Below are positions 44,147 to 54,810 of a stretch of DNA of 64,000 nucleotides, one piece after another. How positions within the stretch are numbered: position 1 is the stretch's first letter; each line of letters begins with the position of its first letter. The notes under the pieces were generated by a model that was not told where the DNA came from, ran no database searches, and worked only from the letters and a program-made list of their open reading frames with translations. Source of the DNA: Roseitranquillus sp963776845. Lineage in GTDB: Bacteria; Pseudomonadota; Alphaproteobacteria; Rhodobacterales; Rhodobacteraceae. Position numbers and translations under genes: made by a program. The DNA lies in the NCBI GenBank assembly GCA_963776845.1, contig CAVZOJ010000002.1, forward strand, positions 930,001 through 994,000. The letters run 5' to 3'.

Positions 44147-47100
44147 CTAGCTCGCTTTCGCGCGCTTCGGCATCGCGGCTTTTTGCGCGAGATCCTGCGC
44201 GATCGAGAACGCGCCCTTGATCTTGTCGCTGTCGCGCGTCCAGTCGCGGCGGACGATGATCTTGTTGTCCTTGACCTTCGCAAGCCCGCTTTGATCGCGG
44301 ATGAACTCGACGAGGCCTTCGGGACGCGGAAACTTGTCGTTGTGAAATTGGATGGTCGCGCCCTTGGGGCCGCCGTCCAGCTTCGCGATGCAAGCCTTCT
44401 TGCACTCCGCCTTGATCCGCACGATCAGCAGGAGCGTGTTCACTTCCTTCGGCAACTTCCCGAAGCGGTCGATCAACTCCGCCGCAAAGCCCTCCAGCTC
44501 GACCTTGGTGGTGAGCTCTGACAGGCGCCGATACAGGCCGAGGCGGACATCGAGGTCCGGGACGTACTGCTCGGGGATAAGGACTGGCACGCCGAGATTG
44601 ATCTGCGGCGCCCACGTATCGCCTTCATCGGGCAACCCCTCCAGCTCACCGGCGCGCAGCTTGGCAATCGCCTCCTCGAGCATCGACTGGTAGAGTTCAT
44701 ACCCGACCTCACGAACATGACCCGACTGCTCCTCGCCGACAAGGTTGCCGGCGCCACGAATATCCAGGTCCTGACTCGCCAGGTTGAAGCCGGCACCGAG
44801 GCTGTCGAGCGACCCGAGAACCTTCAGCCGCTTCTCCGCCGTGGCGGTCAGTTTCGCCCGCGGCTTCGTCGTCAGATAGGCGTAGGCACGTGTCTTGGAC
44901 CGGCCCACCCTGCCCCGGATCTGATAGAGCTGAGCGAGCCCGAACATGTCCGCGCGGTGAACCACCATCGTGTTGGCCGTCGGAATATCGAGACCAGATT
45001 CGACGATGGTGGTCGCCAGCAACACGTCATACTGGCCGTCGTAGAAGGCGTTCATACGGTCGTCGAGCTCGCTCGCCGCCAGCTGGCCGTGCGCTGTGAC
45101 GAACGTGATCTCCGGCACCTGTTCACGCAGGAACTCTTCGATTTCCGGCAAGTCGGCAACGCGCGGCACGACGTAGAAGGACTGTCCGCCTCGATAGTGC
45201 TCGCGCAGGAGAGCCTCGCGGATCGTCACCGCATCGAACTCGCTGACGTAGGTCCGGATCGCGAGACGGTCGACGGGTGGCGTACCGATGACGGAGAGGT
45301 CACGCACGCCGGTCAGCGACATTTGCAGGGTTCTGGGTATTGGCGTAGCCGTCAGCGTCAGCACGTGGACGTCAGTTCGCAACGCCTTCAGGCGCTCCTT
45401 GTGCGCTGACGCCGAAATGTTGCTCCTCGTCTATGACGAGAAGCCCGAGGTCGCGAAACTTCGTCTGCTTTGAAAGAAGCGCATGGGTGCCCACGACGAT
45501 GTCCACCGATCCCTCGGCCAGCCGCTTGCGCGTGTCCGCCGCGGCCTTGGCCGGCACGAAACGCGACAACTGACGCACTTCCACCGGAAAGCCACGAAAT
45601 CGTTCGGCAAAGCTCGCGTAGTGCTGCCGCGACAACAAGCGTCGTCGGCGCGATTACCGCGACCTGCTGGCCAGACATCGCTGCGACGAATGCCGCGCGC
45701 ATGGCGACCTCGGTCTTGCCGAATCCGACGTCTCCGCAGATCAGACGGTCCATGGGCACGCCGCCGGCAAGGTCGCCGATGGTATCCCCGATCGCCGCAA
45801 GCTGGTCTTCGGTCTCCTCGTAGGGAAAGCGGGCGCAAAACGCGTTCCACATGTCGTCGGGAGGCTCGAGGATCGGGGCCGAGCGCAGCAGCCGCTCGGC
45901 GGCGATGCGGATCAGGCGGTCCGCAATCTCGCGGATCCGCTCCTTCATCCTCGCCTTGCGTGCCTGCCACGCGCCGCCGCCGAGCTTGTCGAGCAGACCC
46001 TCCTCGTGCCCGTAGCGGCTCAGCAGCTCGATGTTCTCGACCGGCAGGTAAAGGCGGTCGCCACCTGCGTACTCCAGATGGATCATCTCGTGCGCCGCAC
46101 CCAGCGCCTCGATCACCTCAAGGCCCTTGTAGCGGCCCAGACCGTGGTCGACGTGGACGATCAGGTCGTCCGGCGACAGGCTCTGATGCTCCGTCAGGAA
46201 ATTCTCGGCGCGCCGGCGCTTCTTCTTGCCGGTCTGGACCAAGCGGTCGCCGAGCACGTCCTGCTCGGAGATCACCGTGAGACGAAGGTCGCCCCTCGGG
46301 CCTTCGAACCCGTGCTCCAGTCCCCACACGGCGAGGAACAGGCCGCCCTTGTCTTCGGGCACGTCGCGAATGTCGCCAATGAGCTTGGCACCCGCGACTT
46401 CCTGATCTTCGAGCAACCCGCCGAGACGTTCGCGCGCCCCTTCCGAGTAGCTGGCGACGATCACCTGCCCTTCGCGTCGCTTCTGCTTGATGTGGTCCGC
46501 CAACGCGCCGAAAAGGCTGACGTTCTCCTGCTGGCGCTCAGGCGAGAAGTTGCGCCCGATGCGGCCGCCTGCGTCGATGACACTCGGCCCCGTCGGCTGC
46601 GGCAATGCCTCGAACCTCAGGAGGCGACGGTCGTCCACCGCCGCGTTCCAGGCATTGTCGTCGAGATAGAGCAGGCGGGGCGGGCATGGCTTGTAGACAC
46701 TGTCCAGCCGCGCCTTGGACTGCAGGCCTTCGCGGCGGCTTTCGTAGGCATCTCTGACGAGTTCCCACCTCGCATGGCGTGCAGGAATGGCCTGGTCCTC
46801 GAGGCAGACCGACGCCTCTGGCAGATAGTCGAACAGCGTCTCGAGCCGATCATGGAAGAACGGCAGCCAATGCTCCATTCCTGCATGCTTCCGCCCGGCA
46901 GAGACTGCCTCGTAGAGCGGGTCATCGCCTGTCGCTCCGAACTCCGCCCGATAGGACTGGCGAAACCGCGTGATCGCGGCGTCGTCGAGAATGACCTCCG
47001 ACACCGGCGCAAGCTCCACCAACGTGAGTTTCTCGGTCGTCCGCTGGGTGGCCGGGTCGAAGCGGCGGGCGCCCTCGAGCTCGTCGCCGAAGAGGTCGAG

Positions 47101-47619
47101 GCGCACCGGTCCCCCCTCCCCCGGCGGCCACACGTCGATGATGCCACCGCGGACGGCGTAGTCGCCCGGCTCCGCGACGGTGGGTGCCTGCGAGAAGCCC
47201 ATTCTCGCGAAAAACTGCCGCAAGGCCGGCTCATCGATCCGGTAGCCGACACGCGCGATGAAGGCAGCTTCGCGCACCGTCTCTCGCGGCGGAACGCGCT
47301 GCGTGGCGGCGTTGATCGTGGTCAGAAGGATGAACCGTTTCGGCATCCCGTGGACCAGCGCCGCGAGCGTCGCCATCCGGTTCGCCGACACGTCGGGGTT
47401 GGGAGAGATCCGGTCGTATGGCAGACACTCCCACGCCGGGAAGGTGATGACGGGAATGTCGGGCGCGAAAAAGGTCAGCGCCGCCTGCATCTGCGAGAGG
47501 CGCTTGTCGTCGCGAGCGACATGAATGACGGGCTTTGCGCGCCGATCGAGTTCGGCCGCGACGAGGCGCGCGTCGAACCCCTCGGGCGCGCCGCCGACGG
47601 TGACGTGATCGCGGGCCAT
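44147..47619 (-). CDS. mfd: Transcription-repair coupling factor, two frameshifts in this sequence
   Basis: Mfd removes RNA polymerase stalled at DNA damage and recruits UvrA. In order are the UvrB-like N-terminal part (ITFPAWECLPYDRISPNPD), the RNA polymerase-binding CarD-like domain (DDLIVHVDHGLGRYKGLEVI), and the helicase motifs GDVGFGKTEVAMRAAF, LLVIDEEQHFGV, LTATPIPRTLQMSLTGVRDL and QIRGRVGRS. Shifts near 45640 and 45400 split the helicase part into three frames. With these corrected the length is about 1157 residues, normal for Mfd. The gene is not known to decay in free-living relatives, so error is likely. Confidence 0.95.
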
Positions 47620-47670
47620 GCGGGGGAGGTAACGATGGCCGCGACGGTGTCAACGGCGACGCTGCGGCCG

Positions 47671-48177
47671 CTACAGGACCGACACGGCGAAGTTGACGTA
47701 CATCCCCCAGACCGAGGTCGCGAAGAGCGCCACGACAGCCACGGCGTTGGTGGTGAGACGAAGGCGCCTGAGGTGCCGCGCCGCATCCCCCCCGGATGCG
47801 ATGGCCCGTGCGGTGCGTGTGGTGAACCAACCCACGAGGATCAGGGGCAAGGCCAGCAGAAGAAGCCCCTGCGCGAGTTCCAGCCCGTACAGTATCGCCA
47901 ACAGCCCGACGGCCGAGAGCAGCGTGGACAGCAGCCCGACGAGGAACGCTCCACCCGTCTCCAGGCCGCGCAGGATGCGCCGCGCCAGGGCCTTGGCCAC
48001 TGTGTCGAGCTCCATCCGTGCGCTCCAGTCCGCAGCGCCGCGCGATACCATGTCGTACGGAATGCCCATCGGGCGATGGCTGACGAACGCCCAGATCGTC
48101 GCCACGGCGATCCAGTACCAGACGCTGGAGAAGGTTCGCAGGCTCAGGAATTCGAGAATGGGGGGCACGAGCGACAC
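47671..48177 (-). CDS. Rhodobacterales membrane protein upstream of mfd
   Basis: The 168-residue protein begins VPPILEFLSLRTFSSVWYW and has three to four membrane helices with a central cytosolic loop (DMVSRGAADWSARMELDTVA). Relatives are often auto-annotated as 'component of SufBCD complex', for which I see no basis in the sequence. GTG at 48177 is chosen since similarity starts there. It is divergent from hemB and 51 bp upstream of mfd. Confidence 0.7.
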   Translation of the reverse strand: MSLVPPILEFLSLRTFSSVWYWIAVATIWAFVSHRPMGIPYDMVSRGAADWSARMELDTVAKALARRILRGLETGGAFLVGLLSTLLSAVGLLAILYGLELAQGLLLLALPLILVGWFTTRTARAIASGGDAARHLRRLRLTTNAVAVVALFATSVWGMYVNFAVSVL

Positions 48178-48274
48178 GGTTGCTGCAGGCCGGCGCGGCT
48201 TAGCCGACGCGCTCCCGCTTGGCCAGACTTGAGGCGGCCGGGGATCCGTGCCACCTCGCTGGCCAGAGAGGAGC

Positions 48275-49267
48275 ATGCCGATGACCGTCGCCCCCTACCC
48301 TGCCGCGCGCTTCCGTCGTCTGCGCCGCAGCGACCCGCTGCGCCGCCTCGTCCGCCAGACGCGGGTGACCCCCGATGACCTCATCTGGCCGCTCTTCGTC
48401 GCAGAGGGGGACGAGAAGCAGGCGGTTGCTTCGATGCCGGGGGTCGTCCGGCACCCGATCGCCGGGATCGTCGCCGCCGCGCGGCAGGCGGTGGCGCTCG
48501 GCATCCCGGCGATCTGCATCTTTCCCTACATCGACCCCTCGCTGAAGACCGAGGCGTGCGAGGAGGCGTGGTCGTCCGACAACCTCTCCAACCGCGCGAC
48601 CCGGGCGATCAAGGAGGCGGTGCCGGAGATCGCCGTGATGACCGACGTTGCGCTCGACCCTTACAACGCCAACGGGCACGACGGCATTGTCCGCGACGGT
48701 GTGATCGTCAACGACGAGAGCGTCGAGGCCCTGGTTCGGATGGCCCTCGCGCAAGCCGAGGCGGGCGCCGACATCCTCGGGCCCTCCGACATGATGGATG
48801 GCCGCATCGGCGCCATGCGTCTGGCGCTCGAGACGGCAGGCCATCAAGACACCGCGATCATGTCCTACACCGCGAAGTACGCCAGCGCCTTCTATGGGCC
48901 CTTTCGCGACGCTGTGGGGGCCTCGGGTGCGCTCAAGGGCGACAAGAAGACCTACCAGATGGACCCCGGCAACGGCGACGAGGCGATGCGCCTGATCGAG
49001 CGCGACCTGGCGGAGGGGGCCGACATGGTGATGGTGAAACCGGGGATGCCGTATCTCGACATCTGCCGCCGCGCCAAGGAGACGTTCGGCGCACCAACCT
49101 TTGCCTACCAGGTATCTGGCGAATACGCGATGATCCGGGCGGCATCTCAGAACGGCTGGATCGACGGAGAGCGCGTGATGCTCGAGAGCCTTGGTGCGTT
49201 CAAGCGTGCGGGCTGTGACGGCGTGCTGACCTACTTCGCGCCAGACGTCGCCCGGCTCGTGGGGTGA
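48275..49267 (+). CDS. hemB: Delta-aminolevulinic acid dehydratase (porphobilinogen synthase)
   Basis: The 330-residue enzyme joins two 5-aminolevulinate molecules in tetrapyrrole synthesis. The active-site lysines are in IMSYTAKYAS and MVMVKPGMPYLD. The metal loop reads DVALDPYNANGHDG: the three cysteines of the zinc form are replaced by Ala/Asp, so the enzyme belongs to the zinc-independent, Mg2+/K+ type known from Rhodobacter and Pseudomonas. ATG at 48275 has GAGAGGAGC in front. The next gene overlaps its stop. Confidence 0.95.
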   Translation: MPMTVAPYPAARFRRLRRSDPLRRLVRQTRVTPDDLIWPLFVAEGDEKQAVASMPGVVRHPIAGIVAAARQAVALGIPAICIFPYIDPSLKTEACEEAWSSDNLSNRATRAIKEAVPEIAVMTDVALDPYNANGHDGIVRDGVIVNDESVEALVRMALAQAEAGADILGPSDMMDGRIGAMRLALETAGHQDTAIMSYTAKYASAFYGPFRDAVGASGALKGDKKTYQMDPGNGDEAMRLIERDLAEGADMVMVKPGMPYLDICRRAKETFGAPTFAYQVSGEYAMIRAASQNGWIDGERVMLESLGAFKRAGCDGVLTYFAPDVARLVG

Positions 49268-49947
49268 AAGCGCTCCTCTTTGCGCTTTGCCTTGCCGGGG
49301 CTGCGGAAGCGCAGGTGGTATCGGCGGAATACGACGCTCCGACCGATAGGTACTCACACGGAATTCTCGGCGATGCGGTCGAATGGGGCGCGTTGCGGAT
49401 GAGCCTGGCGGACGGTCGCACAGTTCGGCTGGACCTGCCGGAGGACCGGGTCTTCGAGGATACGGCGCCGCGCCTCGTCGACGTCGACCTCGACGGCTCG
49501 GCAGAGGTGATCGTCGTCGAGAGCTCCCTGACCCAAGGCGCTCGGCTGGCGATATACGACGAAGGAGGCCTGGTGGCGGCGACTCCGTTCATCGGGCAAC
49601 CATTCCGCTGGCTCGCTCCCGTGGGCGCCGCAGACCTCGACGGGGACGGCCGCGTCGAGATCGCCTACGTTGACCGTCCGCATCTGGCCAAGACCCTGCG
49701 GTTATGGCGCTTCTCGGCCGGACGACTCGTCGAGCTCGCCGCCGCCCCCGGCTTCACGAACCACCGCATCGGCGACCGCGAGATCGCCGGTGGCATGCGC
49801 GATTGCGGCTCCGGCCCCGAGATGATCGTCGCCGACGCGCAGTGGCGCTGGATCGTCGCGGTCCGCTTCGACGGGTCGCTCAGTTCGCGCGCAATCGCAG
49901 CACATCGCGGGCCGACGAGCTTCGCGGCTGCGCTGGCCTGCCGCTAG
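49264..49947 (+). CDS. Secreted VCBS/FG-GAP repeat protein
   Basis: The 227-residue protein starts at a GTG that overlaps the hemB stop (GTGA). A signal peptide (KALLFALCLAGAAEA) is followed by two calcium-loop repeats, RLVDVDLDGSAEVIVVE and GAADLDGDGRVEIAYVD, of the FG-GAP/VCBS type, which form beta-propeller blades. Its role is unknown. Coupling to hemB is conserved in related organisms as far as I recall, but nothing in the sequence explains it. Confidence 0.75.
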   Translation: MKALLFALCLAGAAEAQVVSAEYDAPTDRYSHGILGDAVEWGALRMSLADGRTVRLDLPEDRVFEDTAPRLVDVDLDGSAEVIVVESSLTQGARLAIYDEGGLVAATPFIGQPFRWLAPVGAADLDGDGRVEIAYVDRPHLAKTLRLWRFSAGRLVELAAAPGFTNHRIGDREIAGGMRDCGSGPEMIVADAQWRWIVAVRFDGSLSSRAIAAHRGPTSFAAALACR

Positions 49948-50003
49948 AGAGTTGCTACACACCTGCTTTCCCTGTCTGATGTTGGGAACGTGGGAGGCTA
50001 CGC

Positions 50004-51086
50004 ATGAGCGACTGGACGCCGGACCAGCCGATCCTGGACATCAAGAACCTTTCGATCTCGTTCTTCACGCGACTTCGCGAGATCCCGGCCGTGATGGACT
50101 TCTCCTGCACCGTCATGCCGGGCGAGGCGATGGGCCTCGTGGGAGAGTCCGGCTGCGGCAAGAGCACCGTTGCGCTGGGCATCATGCAGGATCTCGGCGT
50201 CAACGGACGGGTCGTGGACGGCGCCATCCTCTTCAAGGGTCGCGACCTCACCCGAATGTCCGCCGACGAGCTGCGAACGATCCGCGGCAAGGAGATCGCG
50301 ATGATCTACCAGGAGCCGATGGCCTCGCTGAACCCGGCGATGCGCGTTGGCCAACAGCTAGCCGAAGTCCCGATGATCCACGAGGGTATGTCGCAGAAGG
50401 ACGCCATGACGCAGGCGCTGGAGGTGGTGAGGGACGTCAAGCTCCCCGATCCCGAGCGCATCCTAAAGGCCTACCCGCACCAGCTCTCTGGCGGACAGCA
50501 ACAAAGGATCGTCATCGCGATGGCGCTGATGTCGAAACCCGCGCTGCTGATACTGGACGAACCGACCACGGCCCTCGACGTCACGGTCGAGGCGGGCATC
50601 GTCGATCTCGTGAAGGATCTCGGCGTCAAGTACGGCACGTCGATGCTCTTCATCAGCCACAACCTTGGCCTTGTGCGGGAGACCTGCGACCGGATCTGCG
50701 TGATGTACTCAGGCGAGGCCGTCGAGACCGGCTCGATCGACGACGTCTTCAACAAGATGCGTCACCCGTACACGCAGGCGCTCTTCCGCTCCATCCCGCT
50801 GCCCGGGGCGAACAAGAACGCCCGTCCGCTGAAGGCGATCCCCGGAAACTTCCCCCTGCCGCACGAACGACCGCCCGGCTGCAATTTCGGGCCTCGCTGC
50901 GACTACTTCGAGGCCGGGCGCTGTGACGCCGGAGAGATCCCGATGCTGTCCGTCGATGGCAACGAGCGACACGAAAGCCGCTGCATCCGGTACGAGGAGA
51001 TCGATTGGGCGGCGCCACCGCAGGACAGTCCATCAGCACTGGTGCGACCGAGATCGGCGACGTGGTTCTGCGGATGGAGAGCCTAA
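50004..51086 (+). CDS. Peptide-type ABC transporter ATPase, first domain (DppD/OppD-like)
   Basis: Walker A (GLVGESGCGKSTVALGIM), Q-loop (IYQEPMASLNP), signature (QLSGGQQQRIVIAMALM), Walker B (LLILDEPTTALD) and H-loop (FISHNLGL) are present. The C-terminal oligo_HPY region has a cysteine set (GCNFGPRCDYFEAGRCDAG, RCIRYEEIDW) that binds an Fe-S cluster or zinc in relatives. The last 30 residues are probably a wrong frame, since the second ATPase begins within it. No permease or binding-protein gene is adjacent. Confidence 0.88.
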   Translation: MSDWTPDQPILDIKNLSISFFTRLREIPAVMDFSCTVMPGEAMGLVGESGCGKSTVALGIMQDLGVNGRVVDGAILFKGRDLTRMSADELRTIRGKEIAMIYQEPMASLNPAMRVGQQLAEVPMIHEGMSQKDAMTQALEVVRDVKLPDPERILKAYPHQLSGGQQQRIVIAMALMSKPALLILDEPTTALDVTVEAGIVDLVKDLGVKYGTSMLFISHNLGLVRETCDRICVMYSGEAVETGSIDDVFNKMRHPYTQALFRSIPLPGANKNARPLKAIPGNFPLPHERPPGCNFGPRCDYFEAGRCDAGEIPMLSVDGNERHESRCIRYEEIDWAAPPQDSPSALVRPRSATWFCGWRA

Positions 51087-52087
51087 AGAAGTACTACGAG
51101 GTCACTGCCAACGCCCTCTTCGGCGGCGAAAGCAGGGTCGTGAAGGCCAACGAGGACATCAGCTTCGAGGCGCGCGAGAGCGAGACCCTCGCCATCGTCG
51201 GTGAGTCCGGCTGCGGCAAGTCGACATTCGCGAAAGTCCTGATGGGTCTCGAGACCGCCACCGACGGCAAGATCATGCTCGACAATCGCGCGATTGAGGA
51301 TGTCCCGATCGAGAAACGCAATACCAAGACGATCTCGGACATCCAGATGGTGTTCCAGAACCCCTTCGATACGCTGAACCCCAGCATGGCCGTTGGACGA
51401 CAGATCATCCGCGCGCTGGAGGTCTTCGGCATCGGAGCGGGCGATGCGGCGCGCCGCGAGCGAATGCTTGACCTGCTCGATCTGGTGAAGCTGCCGCGGG
51501 AATTTGCCGACCGGATGCCAAGGCAATTATCGGGCGGTCAGAAGCAGCGTGTCGGCATCGCGCGCGCCTTCGCTGGCGACGCTCGTATCGTCGTCGCGGA
51601 CGAACCTGTATCAGCCCTCGACGTCAGCGTGCAGGCAGCGGTCACCGACCTGCTGATGGAGATCCAGAGAAATCAGAAGACCACGCTGCTGTTCATCAGC
51701 CATGACTTGAGCATCGTCCGCTATCTAGCTGATCGCGTTGTCGTCATGTATCTGGGGTACATCGTCGAGACCGGGTCGACGCAGCAGGTCTTCGCACCTC
51801 CGTACCATCCCTATACCGAGGCTCTCCTGTCGGCCGTACCCATCGCCGATACCAGCATCAAGAAGAAGCGGATCGTCCTCGAAGGTGACGTTCCATCTGC
51901 GATGAACCCGCCGCCGGGGTGCCCGTTCCAGACCCGCTGCCGGTGGAAATCCCGAGTTCCTGGCAATCTTTGCGAGACAGAAGTGCCGCCCTATCGGGAG
52001 CTTGCGGAGGGCCATCGCTCCCTCTGCTGGTTGTCCGAGGAGGAACTCGCCGGAATGGAGCCTGTCATCCAGATCGCCGCCGAATAG
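51005..52087 (+). CDS. Peptide-type ABC transporter ATPase, second domain (DppF/OppF-like)
   Basis: The domain contains VGESGCGKSTFAKVLMG, the OppF-specific QMVFQNPFDTLNPSM, signature QLSGGQKQRVGIARAFA, VVADEPVSALDVSVQ and FISHDLSIVRYLAD, and an oligo_HPY C-terminus with GCPFQTRCRWK. No normal start is seen: the frame opens with TTG at 51005, and the first ATG (51074) lacks a ribosome site. This and the 82-nt overlap suggest that both domains are one polypeptide of about 690 residues and that a one-base error separates them. Confidence 0.85.
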   Translation: MGGATAGQSISTGATEIGDVVLRMESLKKYYEVTANALFGGESRVVKANEDISFEARESETLAIVGESGCGKSTFAKVLMGLETATDGKIMLDNRAIEDVPIEKRNTKTISDIQMVFQNPFDTLNPSMAVGRQIIRALEVFGIGAGDAARRERMLDLLDLVKLPREFADRMPRQLSGGQKQRVGIARAFAGDARIVVADEPVSALDVSVQAAVTDLLMEIQRNQKTTLLFISHDLSIVRYLADRVVVMYLGYIVETGSTQQVFAPPYHPYTEALLSAVPIADTSIKKKRIVLEGDVPSAMNPPPGCPFQTRCRWKSRVPGNLCETEVPPYRELAEGHRSLCWLSEEELAGMEPVIQIAAE

Positions 52088-52140
52088 CGGAACAACCAGG
52101 CGTCGGCATCCGTTTCTCAGCGTTCGCAAGCGGAGGCATC

Positions 52141-52968
52141 ATGGCACAGAATGATTTTTCGTGGGCAGTCCCACTGATGCGGGCGGGCTACGCCGGGCGC
52201 GGCTTGGTGTACGTCGTCGTCGCCGGGATTTCGCTCTTCGCGATCTGGCGCGGTGGCCAGGCCCAGGGGACTTCTTCGGCGCTTGGGTGGCTCGAAGCGA
52301 CGACGTGGGGCGGTGTCCTTCTTCTCCTGATATTCTTGGGAATGTGCGCCTATGCCATCTGGCGCGTGGTCGATGCGATCTGGGATCTTGAAGACTATGG
52401 CAAGGATGGAGAGGGTGGCATCGCCCGGACGGGTCTGATTGTCTCCGGCATCGTCCATCTTGGCATCGGCATCGTCGCGTTCTCGCTTCTTTTCGGGAAC
52501 GGCAGCGGCGGAGGGTCCAGCATCCCGAAATATGTCGGGGCGGTCATGCAGTGGCCAGGCGGACGGTGGATCATCGGACTCGCCGGACTGATCATCATCG
52601 GCTCAGGTGGCTTCTACATCTACAAGGGTTGGACGGAGAAATACCGTGAGCACCTGCGCGGCAACCGGTTCACCCTGCGCTGGAACCCCGCGCTCAAGGC
52701 CGGGGTCATAGCTCAAGGCGTCGTCGTGGGAATTGTCGGACTGCTGTTTACCTACGCCGCCATTCGGGCGAACCCGCAGGAAGCCGGTGGCGTCGGCGAA
52801 GCGTTCTCATGGCTCTCGCAGCAGGCATACGGACAGGTTCTTGTCGCGATTGTCTGCGTGGGTCTTCTTGGCTTTGCGCTGTTCTGCTTCGTGAATGCGG
52901 CCTATCGCATCGTGCCGAAGGCATCGGATCCCGATGTGCAGTCTCTCGCCGCGCGTCTTGCGACCTAA
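52141..52968 (+). CDS. DUF1206 membrane protein
   Basis: The 275-residue protein has six membrane helices in three pairs, each beginning with a motif of the DUF1206 repeat (RAGYAGRGLVYVVVAGISLF, RTGLIVSGIVHLGIGIVAF, KAGVIAQGVVVGIVGLLF). ATG at 52141 has GGAGGCATC in front. The family is of unknown function. The stop overlaps that of the convergent transglycosylase gene. Confidence 0.88.
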   Translation: MAQNDFSWAVPLMRAGYAGRGLVYVVVAGISLFAIWRGGQAQGTSSALGWLEATTWGGVLLLLIFLGMCAYAIWRVVDAIWDLEDYGKDGEGGIARTGLIVSGIVHLGIGIVAFSLLFGNGSGGGSSIPKYVGAVMQWPGGRWIIGLAGLIIIGSGGFYIYKGWTEKYREHLRGNRFTLRWNPALKAGVIAQGVVVGIVGLLFTYAAIRANPQEAGGVGEAFSWLSQQAYGQVLVAIVCVGLLGFALFCFVNAAYRIVPKASDPDVQSLAARLAT

Positions 52969-53538
52969 CGGCCGAGGATGAGGCGGACATAATCCTGCGT
53001 CTCGCGGTACGGGGGGATGCCTCCGTGCCGTGTCACCGCTTCGGGTCCGGCATTATAGGCGGCTAGGGCCAGTCGCCATTCGCCGAACTGGTCGTATTGG
53101 CGGCGAAGGTACCGTGCACCGCCGTCCAGGTTCTGCTGGGGATCGTGTGGATCGACACCCAGAAGACTGAGCGGTTGCAGGCATCAGTTGTGCAAGCCCG
53201 ATGGCTCCCTTGTGTGAGACTGCGGCACTGTTCCAACCGCTCTCCTGCTGCACGAGACGCAGGAACAGATCCTCCGGGATGCCATGCTTGCGCGCCGCGC
53301 CGCGAGCAGCGCCGAGATACTGGCTCCGACTGCCGCGGAAGGCAGGGATCGCCTCAGGAATGACGGCAGAATCCGGTCTGAGCCGAGCGGAGTAGGAGTA
53401 TTGCTGCGCCGCGCGACCGTCCAGCAGCTTCGTCTGATTGGCGAAGATCGCCGCGCGGTTCTTCGATCCGACCGTTATGTCGGCCGCAGCCGGCATGGCG
53501 AGACACGCGGCGAGGACCGCCGACAGTGCAAGTTTCAC
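52965..53538 (-). CDS. Lytic transglycosylase (SLT domain), one frameshift
   Basis: A signal peptide (KLALSAVLAACLAMPAAA) is followed by an SLT domain with the catalytic glutamate in LFLRLVQQESGWNSAAVSHKGAIGLAQLMPATA. Near 53170 the frame shifts by one base, and the protein continues RYLRRQYDQFGEWRLALAAY and ends DYVRLILGR at 52965. The SLT motif AYNAGP is in the second part. It cleaves peptidoglycan in the periplasm. GTG at 53538 has GGAGAGG upstream. Confidence 0.85.
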
Positions 53539-53661
53539 GAGTCCCTCTCCGTCTTCTTGCGGCGGCAAGATAGCCGAAGACGATCGCCTTTTCCAGCCCC
53601 GCTTTCTCTCCCCGATCAAACGTCGTACGCAGGGCGCGACAGTACGGACGGGAGACGTGAC

Positions 53662-54133
53662 ATGGCAGGCTCTGTCAACAAGGTGATCCTGGTCGGCAAT
53701 CTGGGTCGCGACCCAGAGGTCCGAACGTTCCAGAATGGCGGAAAGGTCTGCAACCTGCGCGTTGCGACGTCCGAGAACTGGAAGGATCGCAATACTGGCG
53801 AGCGGCGGGAGCGTACCGAATGGCACTCCGTCGCCATCTTCTCGGAGCCACTGGCGCGGATCGCCGAGCAGTACTTGCGCAAGGGTTCGAAGGTCTACCT
53901 CGAAGGTCAGCTCGAGACACGAAAGTGGCAGGACCAGTCGGGGCAGGACCGATACACGACCGAGGTCGTTCTCAGGCCCTATCGAGGCGAGCTGACGCTG
54001 CTCGACGGCCGCGGTGATGGTGGCGGCGGTGGCGGCTATGACGATCGCGGCTCCTCCGGAGCGGTCCGACGAGCGCGGCGGCGGGCAGCCATCCGGCGGC
54101 TACAGCGACATGGACGACGAGATCCCGTTCTAG
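53662..54133 (+). CDS. ssb: Single-stranded DNA-binding protein, one frameshift near its end
   Basis: The OB fold is canonical (MAGSVNKVILVGNLGRDPEV, EWHSVAIFSEPLARIAEQYL, KVYLEGQLETRKW). A glycine-rich linker follows, in which the frame shifts by one base near 54055. The other frame gives GGGQPSGGYSDMDDEIPF, the acidic tip that binds partner proteins, with a stop at 54133. Essential gene; the shift is probably a sequencing error. Confidence 0.94.
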
Positions 54134-54240
54134 GCGGGAGAGCGCCTGCGGCGGTGACAGGACGCCGCAATTCAGCTATCGTCCAAGCCGAGCGGCCGGA
54201 TAAGGTCGCCGGACCCGAGGCGAGCGAGCAGGAGCGCGAC

Positions 54241-54801
54241 ATGAGAAAGATGACGCGACGTGGCGTCGTGTGCGGCCTGGCGGGGACTGCACTGGCGGTT
54301 GGGTGCGGTAACGGCATCAACAGCCCTGGCGGGCAGGCCATCGACGCCCGGGTCGATGCGACGCTGAACTACCTTTATTCCACCTATCCGGGCACTCAGG
54401 AACTGCGCGACAATTCGGCCGGCATCCTGGTCATGCCGCTCATGACGGAGGCGGGATTCCTGACGGTCGGAGGCTCGTACGGACGCGGCGCCTTGCGGAT
54501 CGGCGGTTCGACGGTCGACTACTACTCCGCCACGCGCGCCAGCGTCGGCCCGCAGCTTGGCGCCCAGCAATATGCTCATGTCCTGTTCTTCATGACACAA
54601 CCGGCTCTGACGGAGTTCCGCGCCTCACAGGGCTGGGCTGCCGGCGCCGAGCTTGAATACGTGGCGCGCGATCAGGGTGGGAACCTGTCGGCGGCGACGA
54701 CGACGCAACTCGCTCCGGTCATCGCCGTGATCTTCGGCCAGGCGGGGCTTCTCGTTGGCGCGACGCTCGAGGGGACAAAGTACAACCGGATCATCCCATA
54801 G
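54241..54801 (+). CDS. YSC84/SYLF-type lipoprotein
   Basis: The 186-residue protein has a lipobox (TALAVGC, Cys near residue 22) and the conserved C-terminal SYLF-like pattern: AGILVMPLMTEAGFLTVGGSYGRGAL, then ASVGPQLGAQQYAHVLFFM. Relatives bind lipids in eukaryotes; bacterial function is unknown. It is convergent with the dehydrogenase gene, 9 bp apart. Confidence 0.8.
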   Translation: MRKMTRRGVVCGLAGTALAVGCGNGINSPGGQAIDARVDATLNYLYSTYPGTQELRDNSAGILVMPLMTEAGFLTVGGSYGRGALRIGGSTVDYYSATRASVGPQLGAQQYAHVLFFMTQPALTEFRASQGWAAGAELEYVARDQGGNLSAATTTQLAPVIAVIFGQAGLLVGATLEGTKYNRIIP

Positions 54802-54810
54802 ATCGGCCGC

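Noticed and set aside
46006..48378. 790-residue plus-strand ORF across mfd
   Set aside because: It is antisense to well-conserved mfd sequence, has an Arg/His/Pro-rich composition and no family resemblance.
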